From assembly GCA_016700335.1 (NCBI GenBank), contig CP065014.1, positions 1,525,001 through 1,589,000 on the forward strand: a stretch of DNA of 64,000 nt, written 5' to 3'. Within the stretch, counting starts at the first letter, position 1. Every line of letters starts with the position of its first letter. Position numbers and translations under genes: made by a program. This DNA is from Chlorobiota bacterium. Lineage in GTDB: Bacteria; Bacteroidota; Ignavibacteria; OLB7. Below, piece by piece: positions 1 through 9,997 of this stretch. Under the pieces are notes generated by a model. That model searched no databases and was not told where the DNA came from. It saw only the letters and a list, made by a program, of their open reading frames with translations.

Positions 1-1031
1 CCTCCAACCAAAACTACCGAATCTAATAGTTCATTTTCATATCCAGAATCATATAATGCATTCAAACAAGGTTTTATTGTTTTTTCAATAATTGGTCCGC
101 AGAGAATGTTTAATAATTTTTGATTAAATTTTTCTTTATAAACTACATTAGAATCTGGAATAGTAAAAACAATTTCAATAGATTCTTTAAATGACAACTC
201 TTTTTTAGCTTCTTCACAAATACTTTTTATATATTGGAATTGATTACTATTTGGATTGAAGTTATTGAACTTCAAACTTAGTTGTTTTATGAAATAATTA
301 GTAATCTCATTATCTAAATCATCACCTCCTAGATATGAATTTCCATTCGTTGCCAAAACTTGAAACACACCAGATTCAATTTTTAAAATTGAAATGTCAA
401 AGGTACCACCACCTAAATCATATACAGCAATTACACCATCTTTTGTTTTATCTAAACCATAAGAAAGTGCAGCAGCAGTTGGTTCATTTATAATTCTTAA
501 AACATCTAATCCTGCTAACTTACCTGCATCTTTTGTGGCTTGTCTTTGTGAATCATTAAAATATGCAGGTACTGTAATAACAGCCGAAAAAACTGGTTCT
601 CCAAAATGTTCCTCTGCTCTTTTTTTTAAATCTAATAAGATCATTGATGAAAGCTCAATGGGAGTATATTCTTTTCCTGCAATTTCAACTCTTACTAAAC
701 CTTCTCTTCTATGTGAAATTTTATAAGTTAATTTTTCAGAATTATTCTCAATATCAATAAATGATTTTCCCATCAATCTTTTTACAGAATAAATAGTTTT
801 ATCTGAATCAGTTATTAGATATTTTTTAGCTTCTCTACCTACCACAATTGATTTATCATCTAATAATGCAACAATGCTTGGAACTATCCCATCTCCATTT
901 ATATCAATAATATATGGTTGATTATTATTTTCATCAACATAAGCAACTAAGGAGTTAGTTGTCCCTAAATCAATTCCAATAACTCTATTTTTTTTTCCTA
1001 TCGAACTTAAATCTATTTGTAAAAAAGACAT
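1..1031 (-). CDS. hscA: Hsp70-family chaperone HscA (3' part outside window)
   Basis: Partial Hsp70 ATPase: 343 residues of the nucleotide-binding domain are present and the frame runs off the left edge of the window. Visible Hsp70 signatures are the N-terminal phosphate loop GIDLGTTNS (about residue 18), the stretch NEPTAAALSYGL, DLGGGTFDIS, and VVLVGG at the window edge. HscA is the specialised Hsp70 that, with its J-protein HscB, releases nascent Fe-S clusters from the scaffold IscU. The assignment to HscA rather than DnaK rests mainly on hscB lying directly upstream on the same strand, with a 100-nt gap. The ATG at 1031 is followed by about 16 residues before the ATPase core, which suits HscA. 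Hsp70 identity is certain; the HscA subtype is likely. Confidence 0.85.
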   Translation of the reverse strand, partial: MSFLQIDLSSIGKKNRVIGIDLGTTNSLVAYVDENNNQPYIIDINGDGIVPSIVALLDDKSIVVGREAKKYLITDSDKTIYSVKRLMGKSFIDIENNSEKLTYKISHRREGLVRVEIAGKEYTPIELSSMILLDLKKRAEEHFGEPVFSAVITVPAYFNDSQRQATKDAGKLAGLDVLRIINEPTAAALSYGLDKTKDGVIAVYDLGGGTFDISILKIESGVFQVLATNGNSYLGGDDLDNEITNYFIKQLSLKFNNFNPNSNQFQYIKSICEEAKKELSFKESIEIVFTIPDSNVVYKEKFNQKLLNILCGPIIEKTIKPCLNALYDSGYENELLDSVVLVG

Positions 1032-1131
1032 ATATTATTATAAGCAATATTTAATTTATATTCTCAAGTTGTTTCAAAATTCAAGACTATTTCTTTTGAT
1101 CATTATTGTTAAATAACAATTTTAAAATTTT

Positions 1132-1704
1132 TTAAATCAATTCATTATTTATTTCTTGATAAATTGTTTGGAGTAAATTTCTAATATAAATTTTTGTGTT
1201 AATCAATTCATTTATTCTTTTCATAAAAGGGATTTTCGAATTTAAATTTTCATTTAATATCAAAATCCACTCATTGTCTAATTCATACAAATTATTTAAT
1301 AATTCATTTGATCTTATCTTTAAATTAGATTCTAGCTGCTTTAATTTTTCCATTTTATTTATCTTGTCATTTTTGTTAGAATCATGAAAATCTGAAATTG
1401 TATCCTGAATATCCATAACTTCAAACAGAAATGATTGTGAGATTTTTTTTAATTCACTATCTGGAATGTCTGGCCATTCAAGTTCTAGAATGTGTTTTGC
1501 CCTCAAAAATGGCTCTTTTAAACATACGTATGCTTGATTTATAAGAGAAGATTTTGCTAATATTCTACTTTTATCAAATTCATTTTTATTTAAATGAAAA
1601 TCTGGATGAGTTTCTCGACTTAATTGAAAATATTTTTTTTCAATTGATTTCGAATCAATATTAAATCTCCTTTCAAAATCAAAAACTGCAAACAAATCTT
1701 TCAT
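1132..1704 (-). CDS. hscB: Fe-S cluster co-chaperone HscB
   Basis: J-domain co-chaperone of HscA in Fe-S cluster assembly; it recruits the scaffold and stimulates HscA ATPase activity. At 190 residues it is the usual HscB length. The J domain fills about residues 1-75, and the diagnostic HPD tripeptide is at 33-35 (context ETHPDFH). The C-terminal half is an acidic, helical region such as binds IscU. The motif NQAYVCLKEPFLRAKHIL matches the HscB linker pattern, with bulky hydrophobics and R-A-x-H/Y. It is followed by hscA and preceded, 93 nt upstream, by a small acidic protein, so the three form a probable operon. No iscS, iscU or fdx gene is in the window. Confidence 0.88.
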   Translation of the reverse strand: MKDLFAVFDFERRFNIDSKSIEKKYFQLSRETHPDFHLNKNEFDKSRILAKSSLINQAYVCLKEPFLRAKHILELEWPDIPDSELKKISQSFLFEVMDIQDTISDFHDSNKNDKINKMEKLKQLESNLKIRSNELLNNLYELDNEWILILNENLNSKIPFMKRINELINTKIYIRNLLQTIYQEINNELI

Positions 1705-1797
1705 TAATGAATTATAATAAATGTTAAAAAGTCGAACAAATTTTGTCCGACCTAAAAATTATATATTCTATTTTTCTAAAAATTAAATCATTCAACA

Positions 1798-2187
1798 TTA
1801 TTCATCATCACCTAATTGATCTAACAAATCAATAGCTTTATCAACTTCATCATCAATTTGTTTTGCAATTCTTTCAGCTAATTTAAAAAGCCTTAACAAA
1901 GCTTCACTAGAAGCTGGATCTAAGTTATCATGAGAAATTCTAAATACTACTTCATCAGTTTCATTCCTCATTGTAAGAACATACTTATAATTAGTTTCTA
2001 TTCTTCGAATATTGAATGATGTTTTACCTTTTAAAGAAGCAATATATTCATTCTTTTCATCTCCAAATTCCCAAATAATTTTTCTTTCAACAGTTCTTTC
2101 GTAAAGTTTATCTACTAAAACATCATAGTTAGGGTCATCATCAAACTGACTTATAACGGTAGCATCTATATTAAAATTATCTGACAT
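1798..2187 (-). CDS. Small acidic conserved-type protein upstream of hscBA
   Basis: I do not recognise a named family. The protein is 129 residues, soluble, with no signal peptide, and very acidic at its C-terminus (ending DQLGDDE). The middle has a beta-rich pattern around residues 37-90 (WEFGDEKNEY, then ASLKGKTSFNI, then YKYVLTMRN), followed by a helical C-terminal third. This W..Y..L..y.L.i layout resembles small standalone beta domains that occur in many bacteria, but I cannot assign a function. It is the first gene of the likely hscB-hscA transcription unit and diverges from mqnA-mqnC over a 127-nt intergenic region. A role with the Hsc chaperones is only guilt by association. Confidence 0.7.
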   Translation of the reverse strand: MSDNFNIDATVISQFDDDPNYDVLVDKLYERTVERKIIWEFGDEKNEYIASLKGKTSFNIRRIETNYKYVLTMRNETDEVVFRISHDNLDPASSEALLRLFKLAERIAKQIDDEVDKAIDLLDQLGDDE

Positions 2188-2276
2188 AAAATAAATTAAA
2201 GAAATTGATTAAAAAAATTGTTTGGCGAAATTAAGAAACTTATATTAGTTATAAAAGTGATTAAATTTACAAACAT

Positions 2277-2284
2277 TATATTTG
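2277..2284 (+). promoter_or_regulatory. Possible -7 element upstream of mqnA-mqnC
   Basis: TATATTTG matches the Bacteroidota -7 consensus TAnnTTTG exactly and lies 30 nt before the ATG at 2315. I could not find a convincing TTTG -33 box at the right distance, so this is a half-promoter call. Confidence 0.4.
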
Positions 2285-2314
2285 CATACATTTCGTCGTT
2301 AAAAAAAAATATAA

Positions 2315-4327
2315 ATGATTAAAAGTAAAAAGAAATTAAAAGTTTTAGCAGCAGATTTTTTAAATTCATTACCATTAACAATTGAAGTAAAAGAGGACGA
2401 TTACTTTGATTTTGAATATGTGTTGCCTAGCGAAGGGGCAAGAAGAATGATGGAAGAGGAAGCTGATATAGCCTTACTTCCTGTAGCAGCATTGGCTGAA
2501 ATTGGCGGGCTTGAAATTGTACCTGGTCCTTGTATTGCAGCAAACGGTAGAGTAGAATCTGTTGTAATAGTTTCTCAAGTTTCAATTGATAAGATTGAAA
2601 GACTTTATATTGATGATGCAAGTAGAACTTCAGTAATACTTGCAAAAATCTTTTTGAATTCAGTTGATAAACCAGATATTCCATTTATTAGATGTAATGG
2701 CTTTGAGATTATTGAAAACGTGAATGGGAATTCAGCTGGTTTGTTAATTGCAGATTTGGCATTTAAAGAATCTAAGAAGTTTATTTATAGACATGATTTG
2801 GCAGAAGTTTGGAAAAGATTAACAGGTGAGCCATTTGTATTTGCAGTTTGGGCAGCTAAGAAAGGGGTAATTAATCAAGAATTGATTGAAAGAATTAATA
2901 GATGTTTTTGGGATGGTTTAGCAAGAAAGCATGGTATTATTGAAAAATGGAGTGTAGAAAATAATTATGATAAACTTGAAGTAGCTGACTATCTTGATGA
3001 GAGAATTCAATACAATTTGAACAAATCAGCATGGTATGGTTTGCAAGAGTTTTTTAGAATTAGTAGTAATATGAAATTATTACCTGAAGCTAGAATTGAA
3101 TTTTCCATTTCTGAAAAAAGTTTTAATTCAAAGAATTCATTTGGTAAATTTATCCCAGAAGTAATTCCATTCAATAAAACTTTTCAAATTGATAGAATTT
3201 TATCTAGAGCTGAAGCAGGTAGAAGAATTTCCCTATATGATGCTGAAAGACTTTATGAAGAAGCAAGTTTGTTAGATTTGGGTGAAGTTGCACATAAAAT
3301 TAGATTACAAATTAATCCTGAACCAAAAGTAAGTTATATTGTTGCAAGAAATATTAATTATACAAATGTTTGTAATGTTGATTGTGGATTTTGTAATTTT
3401 TATAGAAGTGATAACCCTCAAAGAAAAGGTTTCGAAGAAGGTTATGTTTTAACTAAAGAGACAATAAGAGGAAAAATGAATGAATTAGCTGCTGCTGGTG
3501 GAGTTCAAGCTTTAGTTCAAGGTGGAGTTAACCCTAATTTAGGTTTAGATTATTATGTAAGTTTATTAAAATGGATGAAATCAGAATGGCCTCAAATTCA
3601 ACAAAATTCATTTTCTGCTGATGAGGTTTTAGGACTTTGCCCTAATAAGTCTTCTAAAGAAATTGAATATGTACTAAATGTATTGCGAGATTCAGGACTA
3701 GATACGTTGCCTGGAGCTGGTGCTGAAATTTTAGTAGATAAAGTGAGAAGAAGGGTTTCTTATAAAAAATCTAGATCTTCAATTTGGTTAGATGTAATGA
3801 GGCAAGTTGGGAAAATTGGGATGAAAGCTTCTGCAACACAACTTTATGGAATGGGTGAAAATACTCGTGATAAATTTGTTCATTTATCAAAATTAAGACA
3901 GTTGCAAGATGAAGTAAATCCTTTTATGGTTTTCATTACTTGGAGTTATCAAAAAGGAAATGATCAAAAAATGAAAGCTTATAATCAAGCTTCTTCAACA
4001 TACTTAAGAATGCAAGCAATCTCAAGGATCTTCTTGGATAATTTCCAACATATTATGTGCTCTTGGGTTACTCAAGGTCCTGATGTGGGGCAGACTGCAT
4101 TGTATTATGGTGCAGATGATTTTGGCTCAGTAATGTTTGAAGAGAACGTAGTTTCAGCTTCAGGTACAACTTTTCGAATGGATAATTCTTCAATGGAATA
4201 TCAGATTTCTAATGCTGGATTTTTGCCATTCAGACGAAAAGGGGATTTTTCTGAATGGAATGTTCAAGAACATAATAAGTTAGTTTCTCAATCAAAAATA
4301 ATTGAGTTAATTCCAAATTCTATTTAA
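2315..4327 (+). CDS. Fused chorismate dehydratase / cyclic dehypoxanthine futalosine synthase (MqnA-MqnC)
   Basis: A two-enzyme fusion from the futalosine route to menaquinone. Residues 1 to about 260 are MqnA, which dehydrates chorismate to 3-enolpyruvyl-benzoate. They include the N-terminal FLNSLPL motif with the conserved Asn and the SRTSVILAK stretch of the periplasmic-binding-protein fold. Residues about 290-665 are the radical-SAM enzyme MqnC, which cyclises dehypoxanthine futalosine. Its 4Fe-4S cysteines are C353, C357 and C360 (CNVDCGFC), and the MqnC-typical LPGAGAEIL, SWVTQG and EENVVSASGT blocks follow. The last two favour MqnC over MqnE. The two domains are joined by roughly 30 residues and are normally separate genes. 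The ATG start directly precedes the MqnA core. No other mqn gene is in the window. Confidence 0.93.
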   Translation: MIKSKKKLKVLAADFLNSLPLTIEVKEDDYFDFEYVLPSEGARRMMEEEADIALLPVAALAEIGGLEIVPGPCIAANGRVESVVIVSQVSIDKIERLYIDDASRTSVILAKIFLNSVDKPDIPFIRCNGFEIIENVNGNSAGLLIADLAFKESKKFIYRHDLAEVWKRLTGEPFVFAVWAAKKGVINQELIERINRCFWDGLARKHGIIEKWSVENNYDKLEVADYLDERIQYNLNKSAWYGLQEFFRISSNMKLLPEARIEFSISEKSFNSKNSFGKFIPEVIPFNKTFQIDRILSRAEAGRRISLYDAERLYEEASLLDLGEVAHKIRLQINPEPKVSYIVARNINYTNVCNVDCGFCNFYRSDNPQRKGFEEGYVLTKETIRGKMNELAAAGGVQALVQGGVNPNLGLDYYVSLLKWMKSEWPQIQQNSFSADEVLGLCPNKSSKEIEYVLNVLRDSGLDTLPGAGAEILVDKVRRRVSYKKSRSSIWLDVMRQVGKIGMKASATQLYGMGENTRDKFVHLSKLRQLQDEVNPFMVFITWSYQKGNDQKMKAYNQASSTYLRMQAISRIFLDNFQHIMCSWVTQGPDVGQTALYYGADDFGSVMFEENVVSASGTTFRMDNSSMEYQISNAGFLPFRRKGDFSEWNVQEHNKLVSQSKIIELIPNSI

Positions 4328-4454
4328 TAATTTTTAGTTGATTTATATGTTTTAAACTTTATTAAATTCTAAATTATTAAAAATTGTTTTGAAAAATATA
4401 ATTTATTGAAATATAAAAATGTGTTTGTTTTGAAAGTTCAATGTTCAATTTTTT

Positions 4455-4461
4455 AAAGGAG
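4455..4461 (+). promoter_or_regulatory. Strong Shine-Dalgarno before rlmN
   Basis: AAAGGAG ends 4 nt before the ATG at 4466. It is worth noting because nearly all other genes here lack a recognisable Shine-Dalgarno, as expected for Bacteroidota. It supports the chosen rlmN start. Another purine-rich leader (AAGAGGAAG) precedes the gene at 51215. Confidence 0.6.
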
Positions 4462-4465
4462 TAGT

Positions 4466-5590
4466 ATGGAACCAATATTAATCTCAATAAATGAACCTCA
4501 ATTTAAAGAACCAATAATTGGGAAAAATAGAGAAGATCTTATCGAGGTTACTAAAAATCTAGGACAACCAAGCTTTAGATCAAATCAGTTGTATGAATGG
4601 ATTTATTCTAAGAGAACTCAACAATTTGATTTAATGACAAATCTTGGTGTTAAATTTATTCAAGAACTTCAAGAAAAATATAGTTTACAATCATTAAAGC
4701 TTATTGATTCAATAGGTGACAAAAATGATACTGTCAAATTTTTATTTAGAACTTTTGATAATCTGAATATTGAAGCGGTATTAATACCAAGTGAATCAAG
4801 AAATGATCAGAATGAACCTAGAAGAAAAACAATTTGCATTTCAACTCAAGTTGGTTGTCCTTTAGACTGTAAATTTTGTGCAACTGCTTCAATGAAAATG
4901 AAAAGGAATTTATTGTGCAATGAAATAATTGAACAAATATTTATTGTTGAAAAGTTTATAGATGAAAAAATTACTAATATTGTTTATATGGGAATGGGAG
5001 AACCTATGTTAAATTATAATGAAGTATTTAAATCTATTTCAATAATTACAGATCCTAAAAATAAAATGTGTTCACCTAAAAGAATTACAGTTTCTACTTC
5101 GGGTCTTGTAGATGGAATTATTAAAATGGCTGATGAAAACCAAAAAGTAAAACTTGCATTATCTTTACATGCATTAACTGATGGTTTAAGAAGTAAATTA
5201 ATGCCAATAAATTTGAAATATAATTTAAAATCTGTGATGAATGCATTAGAATATTACTATCAAAAAACTCGAGAAACTGTAACTTTTGAATATATCTTAT
5301 TTGAAGGATTAAATGATACTCAGCAAGATGTTAAAAGGCTTACAAGACTTTCAAAAAGATTTCCAACTAAAGTAAACGTTATACCTTTTCATCCTATAGA
5401 ATTTATCAATCCAGTTGGATTCTCAAGTGAATTAAAACCAACTTCTGTTGTAAAATTTAACGAATTTATTTCGGATTTGAAATATAATGGAGTTCAAGTA
5501 ATGGTTAGGTCTTCTTCCGGAAAAGATATTAACGCTGCTTGCGGACAATTAGCAATAACTCACGATAAAATTTTATTGAGTGAAAAATAA
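4466..5590 (+). CDS. rlmN: Dual-specificity RNA methyltransferase RlmN
   Basis: Radical-SAM enzyme that methylates C2 of A2503 in 23S rRNA and of A37 in some tRNAs. The 374-residue length is normal. The cluster cysteines are C131, C135 and C138 (CPLDCKFC). The GMGEPMLNY block, which binds SAM, follows. The two catalytic cysteines of the ping-pong mechanism are C124 (in TICIST) and C359 (in AACGQLA). The N-terminal helical domain (residues 20-80: FRSNQLYEWIY) is typical of RlmN/Cfr; the AACGQL ending suits RlmN. It is monocistronic, lies 138 nt after mqnA-mqnC and converges with the subtilase gene across only 12 nt. Confidence 0.96.
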   Translation: MEPILISINEPQFKEPIIGKNREDLIEVTKNLGQPSFRSNQLYEWIYSKRTQQFDLMTNLGVKFIQELQEKYSLQSLKLIDSIGDKNDTVKFLFRTFDNLNIEAVLIPSESRNDQNEPRRKTICISTQVGCPLDCKFCATASMKMKRNLLCNEIIEQIFIVEKFIDEKITNIVYMGMGEPMLNYNEVFKSISIITDPKNKMCSPKRITVSTSGLVDGIIKMADENQKVKLALSLHALTDGLRSKLMPINLKYNLKSVMNALEYYYQKTRETVTFEYILFEGLNDTQQDVKRLTRLSKRFPTKVNVIPFHPIEFINPVGFSSELKPTSVVKFNEFISDLKYNGVQVMVRSSSGKDINAACGQLAITHDKILLSEK

Positions 5591-5602
5591 ATTAGAAATT
5601 TT

Positions 5603-8600
5603 TTATGGAACAATTACTATTTTTTTCCAGCCAGAATTTTTTAATTCTAAATTATCAGTACCATAATTAACCACTCTATACAGATATATTCCAGATTTCA
5701 CAATTTCACCACTCAAATTTTTACCATCCCATTTAAACCCACCGTTACCTTCTGCTTCTTTCAAACTGTTTATCAATTCACCTGAATTACTATAAATTTC
5801 AATTACTGAGTTATTTGTAAGATTTCCGAATGTACAAAACTGATTTTTTGTTATTGAGAGTGGTTGAGGAAAAACAAAAACATTATCTAAATTGATTTCA
5901 GAAAAAGCGAAACCTATTGAATTACTTTTACACAAATTTTTACTAGATTTTGACAATAAATTCTGAACTGTTATAAAATAATTTAGCCCTAAAGCCCCTA
6001 TACTAATTGCATTATCAATAGTAACTAATATTGAATCTTTATTTTTTTCAATAGAAGTTATTTTTGTTTCTGGATTAATAGAATAGTTTCCTTTAAATTT
6101 ATAAGTTGAATCATCAACCTCTTCATTAAAAATGATAAAAAATTTATTTGAATTCAACCTACCAGCCTTAACAGGTTTAAAACATTCTCTAACAGTATCA
6201 TTTTTAATTTCAATTAAATACTTAGAAGTATCTGCTGGAGAATTGTAAAAATCTTTAAAAATTTCTGTAGAACTAACAGTCAATATATCATTTTCAGGTA
6301 TACTCTTTAATGTAACGTTAAGGCTTTTTTCGCTTGAATAATTTACTGATGAAACTTGTAAATTCGATTTTAATTTTAATGAATTTATTTCAATTATACC
6401 ATTTCTGTATAATTCTTCTTTAATGAAATTATCAAAACTAATTTTAAGATTTTTATCTTGGTTGTATTCAATAGATTGAATTTTTATTGGGTTATGTGTA
6501 TAAGATATTGAACTGTTTGATGGATCACTTTCAATTGTTCCATCATTATACAAAGCTAATACGATGTAAATATAATAAGTATTAGCTTTTAAATTTAAAG
6601 AATCAATTAGTTCGTTTTCAGAAGTTTCATTAACAACACTAAAATTTATTGGTGGATTTGTAAAATCATATTCTGCTCTTAATAATTTGTATGAAATTGC
6701 AGATTTAGTTTTGCTCCAGCTAACATAAATTTTTGAATTACTAATTGACCATGATTGTAGTCCAGATACTATTGGAGCTTTAATAGATGATGATTTTAAC
6801 TCATAAAAATTATACTCATTTCCATTTCCAACTGAAATTTCTGGAAGTCCATTTTTATCAAAATCATAGACTAATGGTTTATTTGAAAGTCCAGAACTCT
6901 TATACCAAAATGGCCTAAAATTTTTAGATTGAGAATCATATTTAAAAATGTAAAAGTTAGGAGCAACAGAAAATATTATCTCATCACCCTTGTCAGCATC
7001 AATATCAAATGCAGTAACACCACTTCGGAATGGTAATTCAGATCTTATATAAGCAAATTTTTTCTCCCAAATTTTACTTTCATTATTTTGCTTATCAAGT
7101 TTTAGAATTTTAATTGTCCATTCTAATGGTTCATATTCATTATCTATAGTTTCAATTCTATTTGATTTATAACCAATTATAAATTCATTAATTTTATCAC
7201 CATCTATATCACATTTTGAAATAAAAGAACCACCAGAAACTCCATCATTTTCATTTTTCCAAATCTCCTTGAAATTATTAATACTTTCCATTTCATAAAT
7301 AAAAAAATCACCATCTTCATCACCTATTAAAATATCGACTTTACCATTATTGTTAAAATCAGCTATTGCAACGTCTGGAGAAGAAAAAATATTCTCTCTT
7401 TGATCTGGTGCAGGTTTTGTATTGTTTTTTAAGGATACTAATCTAGTCAGTAGATCTCCATTTAGTTTATAAATACCATAAAATGGTCCTATTGAATCTG
7501 AACTATATGCAACAATTTCATTAACGCCATCTGAATCAAAATCATAAAATGTAGATGGTGTAAAATTTCTCGAGCTAGTATCTGAGTAGATTACCTTAGA
7601 AAAAGGATTACTATTTTTTTCAGATTGTTGAAAAACAATTCCTTTGTTTAGTGCTTGACAAAGTATTGCTTTTTTATTTGTTTTGTCAATAAAACCAACA
7701 CCTCTTGGTACCCATACACCTGAAGAATCCTTAAGTATAAATTCATTATTTTCAAACTGGAAAGTCATTAATTTCGAGAAATTACCTTCTTCAAATTTAT
7801 TCATTAATACTGTTGATTTTTCATCTGAATAAATAGATGTAACATCATCTAATAAAAAACCATATGGGAGTGAATATTTTTTCTTTATAAAATTTGTAAT
7901 TGGAAATGAATAATCATTTCTACTTATAAAAAATGGATTTTTTTCATTCCCAAAATTAACTGTATCTCCTTTTGAGTCTTGAAAAACTACATAACAGTTA
8001 TATTCTAAGTTTGGAATTAAGTCATTAGATGTTAAAAGCAAATAATGATTTTTTACAAATCCTGTTATTCTTTCACTTTCATGTTCTGCTAATCTGAAAT
8101 TTAAATTTGAATTTCTAGGTTTAAAATAAAAGTACATTCGAGTTAAGTTTGAAGTTCTAGCTTTAAAAGATACAGCATTTTTATCGTTTGCAAAAAGTGT
8201 ATCAATACTTTTAGATAAAATTTCAGTTTTACTTCCTTGAACAAATAGTAAAACCCTTCTTTCATTTGACCTTCCATTAGATTCATTAACAACAAGCCTT
8301 ATTGTTATTAAAGTATCTTTAGTAAATTTTAAATGTACACTACCCAAATTGGCATTCACTTTTCCAATATTATCATATGAAATATCATTCCAAATATTTG
8401 GTACATCCCCATAACCCCAATAAAGTTTATAATTATCAAATAAAGCTGTATTAATAGTTCCTATTATCAATAAATTAGTATCAAGGTTTATTCCTGAAAA
8501 ATGTAAAGGAGAAATTATTTCAAAAATTGATGGAGTGTTTAGTTCTAAGGCTCTTCGTAAATTTAATCTTCCAGCCCCACCATATTCATCCCATTTAGAC

Positions 8601-9898
8601 TTTTGTATGTCGTCAGTAGTTAACTCTAAAGTTGCTTTAATTTGTTTATAATTCCAGTCTTTATGAATAGATTTTAAAATTGCGCAAGCAGCTGCAACAT
8701 GTGGGGCAGCAGAAGAAGTTCCAGTGACTGATTTATATAAATTCCCAATTGAGGTAGTTAAAATTCCAACACCAGGAGCACACATACTTATCCTTGATCC
8801 ACCTGTAGAAAAAGGATGAACATAATCGTCTTCAGTTGTCATTCCAACACTTATAATGTTATCATAATTTGAAGGATAATGGTTTGTTGTCCCACCATTA
8901 TTTCCGCTGGCTGCAACACAAACAACACCCCTCGACAAAGCGTATTCAATAGCGTCTTTCATTAATGGTGAATAATAGTAATCTCCAAAACTTAAATTCA
9001 ATACATTTATTCCATGGTCTGCTGCATATATTATTGCAGCAGATATATCATCGTCTTCACCATTTCCTGTTGCATCAAAAGCTCTCAAAGGAATAATTGA
9101 AACGCTTGGTGCAATACCACTTATGCCAATGTTGTTATTTTGTTCTGCGGCTAAAATTCCTGCTATGTTAGTACCATGACCATTTTCATCTAAAGGATCT
9201 GGATCACGAAATTTGCTATCTCCAATGTTTATAACAGTTTGATCAACAAAATCGTAGCCTAATACATTATCTGTAAAACCATCATTATCATCATCAATCG
9301 AATTAAAATCACCACTTATATTGTTCCTTTTTTCTAAATAACTCCAGGGTTCAAAAGTTCCATTTTTATTTAAATCTTCTTTGAAATTTACTCTTAAATT
9401 CTTTTTTAAATCTTGATGGAAGTAATCAACACCAGTATCGATAAAACCGATTTTTGTTGTAGAATCTCCCTTAGAAATTTTCCATGCATTTTCTGCTTCA
9501 ATTTTTTTAAGAGCCCATTGTTGGTTATAACCTGAATCATTTAAAAATTTATCTATTTTATAAATATGGTTTTGAAAATGCTTTTCTAACAAATTTAAAT
9601 TATTTAATTCGGAAATTAATACTGAGAAATTGTTGATGTAAGAGTTAACTACAAAATAATTTGAAAGAAGTAATGCAGAAGAATTTTGGAAAGATTGTTT
9701 TTTAAATTTATCATCAACAATACAAACTAGTTTATAATCAATTTTATAATTTGCTTTAACATTATAAATTGCCTGATTAAACAAACTTTCACTATATCCA
9801 TTTTTAAGTTTTATTATTATTGAATTCTGGGATAATAGAATTGAAAAATTAAGGAACAAAAATATTAGTACAATAATCTGAGTTATTTTTTTAGACAT
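5603..9898 (-). CDS. Secreted subtilisin-like protease with VCBS/FG-GAP repeats and T9SS-type C-terminus
   Basis: Large exported S8 serine protease. I start it at the ATG at 9898, which gives a clean signal peptide (MSKKITQ, hydrophobic core, LLSQN); the frame is open to another ATG at 9916, and the residue numbers below count from that longer form. The catalytic triad is Asp160 (FIDTGVD), His247 (NGHGTN) and Ser401 (GTSSAAPH), with oxyanion Asn339 (ASGNN). After the protease domain (about 130-470) come beta-sandwich regions and FG-GAP/VCBS-like segments with acidic loops (DFDSDGVNE, DFNNNGKVD, DIDGDKINE, DFDKNGLPE) at about 770-1040. A fibronectin-like stretch follows. The end is a FlgD/T9SS type A-like domain (DGKNLSGEIVKSGIYLYRV). 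It probably acts on the cell surface or outside the cell. Substrate unknown. Confidence 0.9.
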   Translation of the reverse strand: MSKKITQIIVLIFLFLNFSILLSQNSIIIKLKNGYSESLFNQAIYNVKANYKIDYKLVCIVDDKFKKQSFQNSSALLLSNYFVVNSYINNFSVLISELNNLNLLEKHFQNHIYKIDKFLNDSGYNQQWALKKIEAENAWKISKGDSTTKIGFIDTGVDYFHQDLKKNLRVNFKEDLNKNGTFEPWSYLEKRNNISGDFNSIDDDNDGFTDNVLGYDFVDQTVINIGDSKFRDPDPLDENGHGTNIAGILAAEQNNNIGISGIAPSVSIIPLRAFDATGNGEDDDISAAIIYAADHGINVLNLSFGDYYYSPLMKDAIEYALSRGVVCVAASGNNGGTTNHYPSNYDNIISVGMTTEDDYVHPFSTGGSRISMCAPGVGILTTSIGNLYKSVTGTSSAAPHVAAACAILKSIHKDWNYKQIKATLELTTDDIQKSKWDEYGGAGRLNLRRALELNTPSIFEIISPLHFSGINLDTNLLIIGTINTALFDNYKLYWGYGDVPNIWNDISYDNIGKVNANLGSVHLKFTKDTLITIRLVVNESNGRSNERRVLLFVQGSKTEILSKSIDTLFANDKNAVSFKARTSNLTRMYFYFKPRNSNLNFRLAEHESERITGFVKNHYLLLTSNDLIPNLEYNCYVVFQDSKGDTVNFGNEKNPFFISRNDYSFPITNFIKKKYSLPYGFLLDDVTSIYSDEKSTVLMNKFEEGNFSKLMTFQFENNEFILKDSSGVWVPRGVGFIDKTNKKAILCQALNKGIVFQQSEKNSNPFSKVIYSDTSSRNFTPSTFYDFDSDGVNEIVAYSSDSIGPFYGIYKLNGDLLTRLVSLKNNTKPAPDQRENIFSSPDVAIADFNNNGKVDILIGDEDGDFFIYEMESINNFKEIWKNENDGVSGGSFISKCDIDGDKINEFIIGYKSNRIETIDNEYEPLEWTIKILKLDKQNNESKIWEKKFAYIRSELPFRSGVTAFDIDADKGDEIIFSVAPNFYIFKYDSQSKNFRPFWYKSSGLSNKPLVYDFDKNGLPEISVGNGNEYNFYELKSSSIKAPIVSGLQSWSISNSKIYVSWSKTKSAISYKLLRAEYDFTNPPINFSVVNETSENELIDSLNLKANTYYIYIVLALYNDGTIESDPSNSSISYTHNPIKIQSIEYNQDKNLKISFDNFIKEELYRNGIIEINSLKLKSNLQVSSVNYSSEKSLNVTLKSIPENDILTVSSTEIFKDFYNSPADTSKYLIEIKNDTVRECFKPVKAGRLNSNKFFIIFNEEVDDSTYKFKGNYSINPETKITSIEKNKDSILVTIDNAISIGALGLNYFITVQNLLSKSSKNLCKSNSIGFAFSEINLDNVFVFPQPLSITKNQFCTFGNLTNNSVIEIYSNSGELINSLKEAEGNGGFKWDGKNLSGEIVKSGIYLYRVVNYGTDNLELKNSGWKKIVIVP

Positions 9899-9997
9899 AC
9901 AAATTTGGAAATACATTTATAGGTAAAATTCAATAGCAATTTAAGTTAATTATAATAGATCTAAAAGTCAAATAAAAAAGTTATTTATCATTTTAGA

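Noticed and set aside
1..1031. The partial Hsp70 could be DnaK.
   Set aside because: hscB lies directly upstream on the same strand, so HscA is the better call; the missing C-terminus prevents a final decision.
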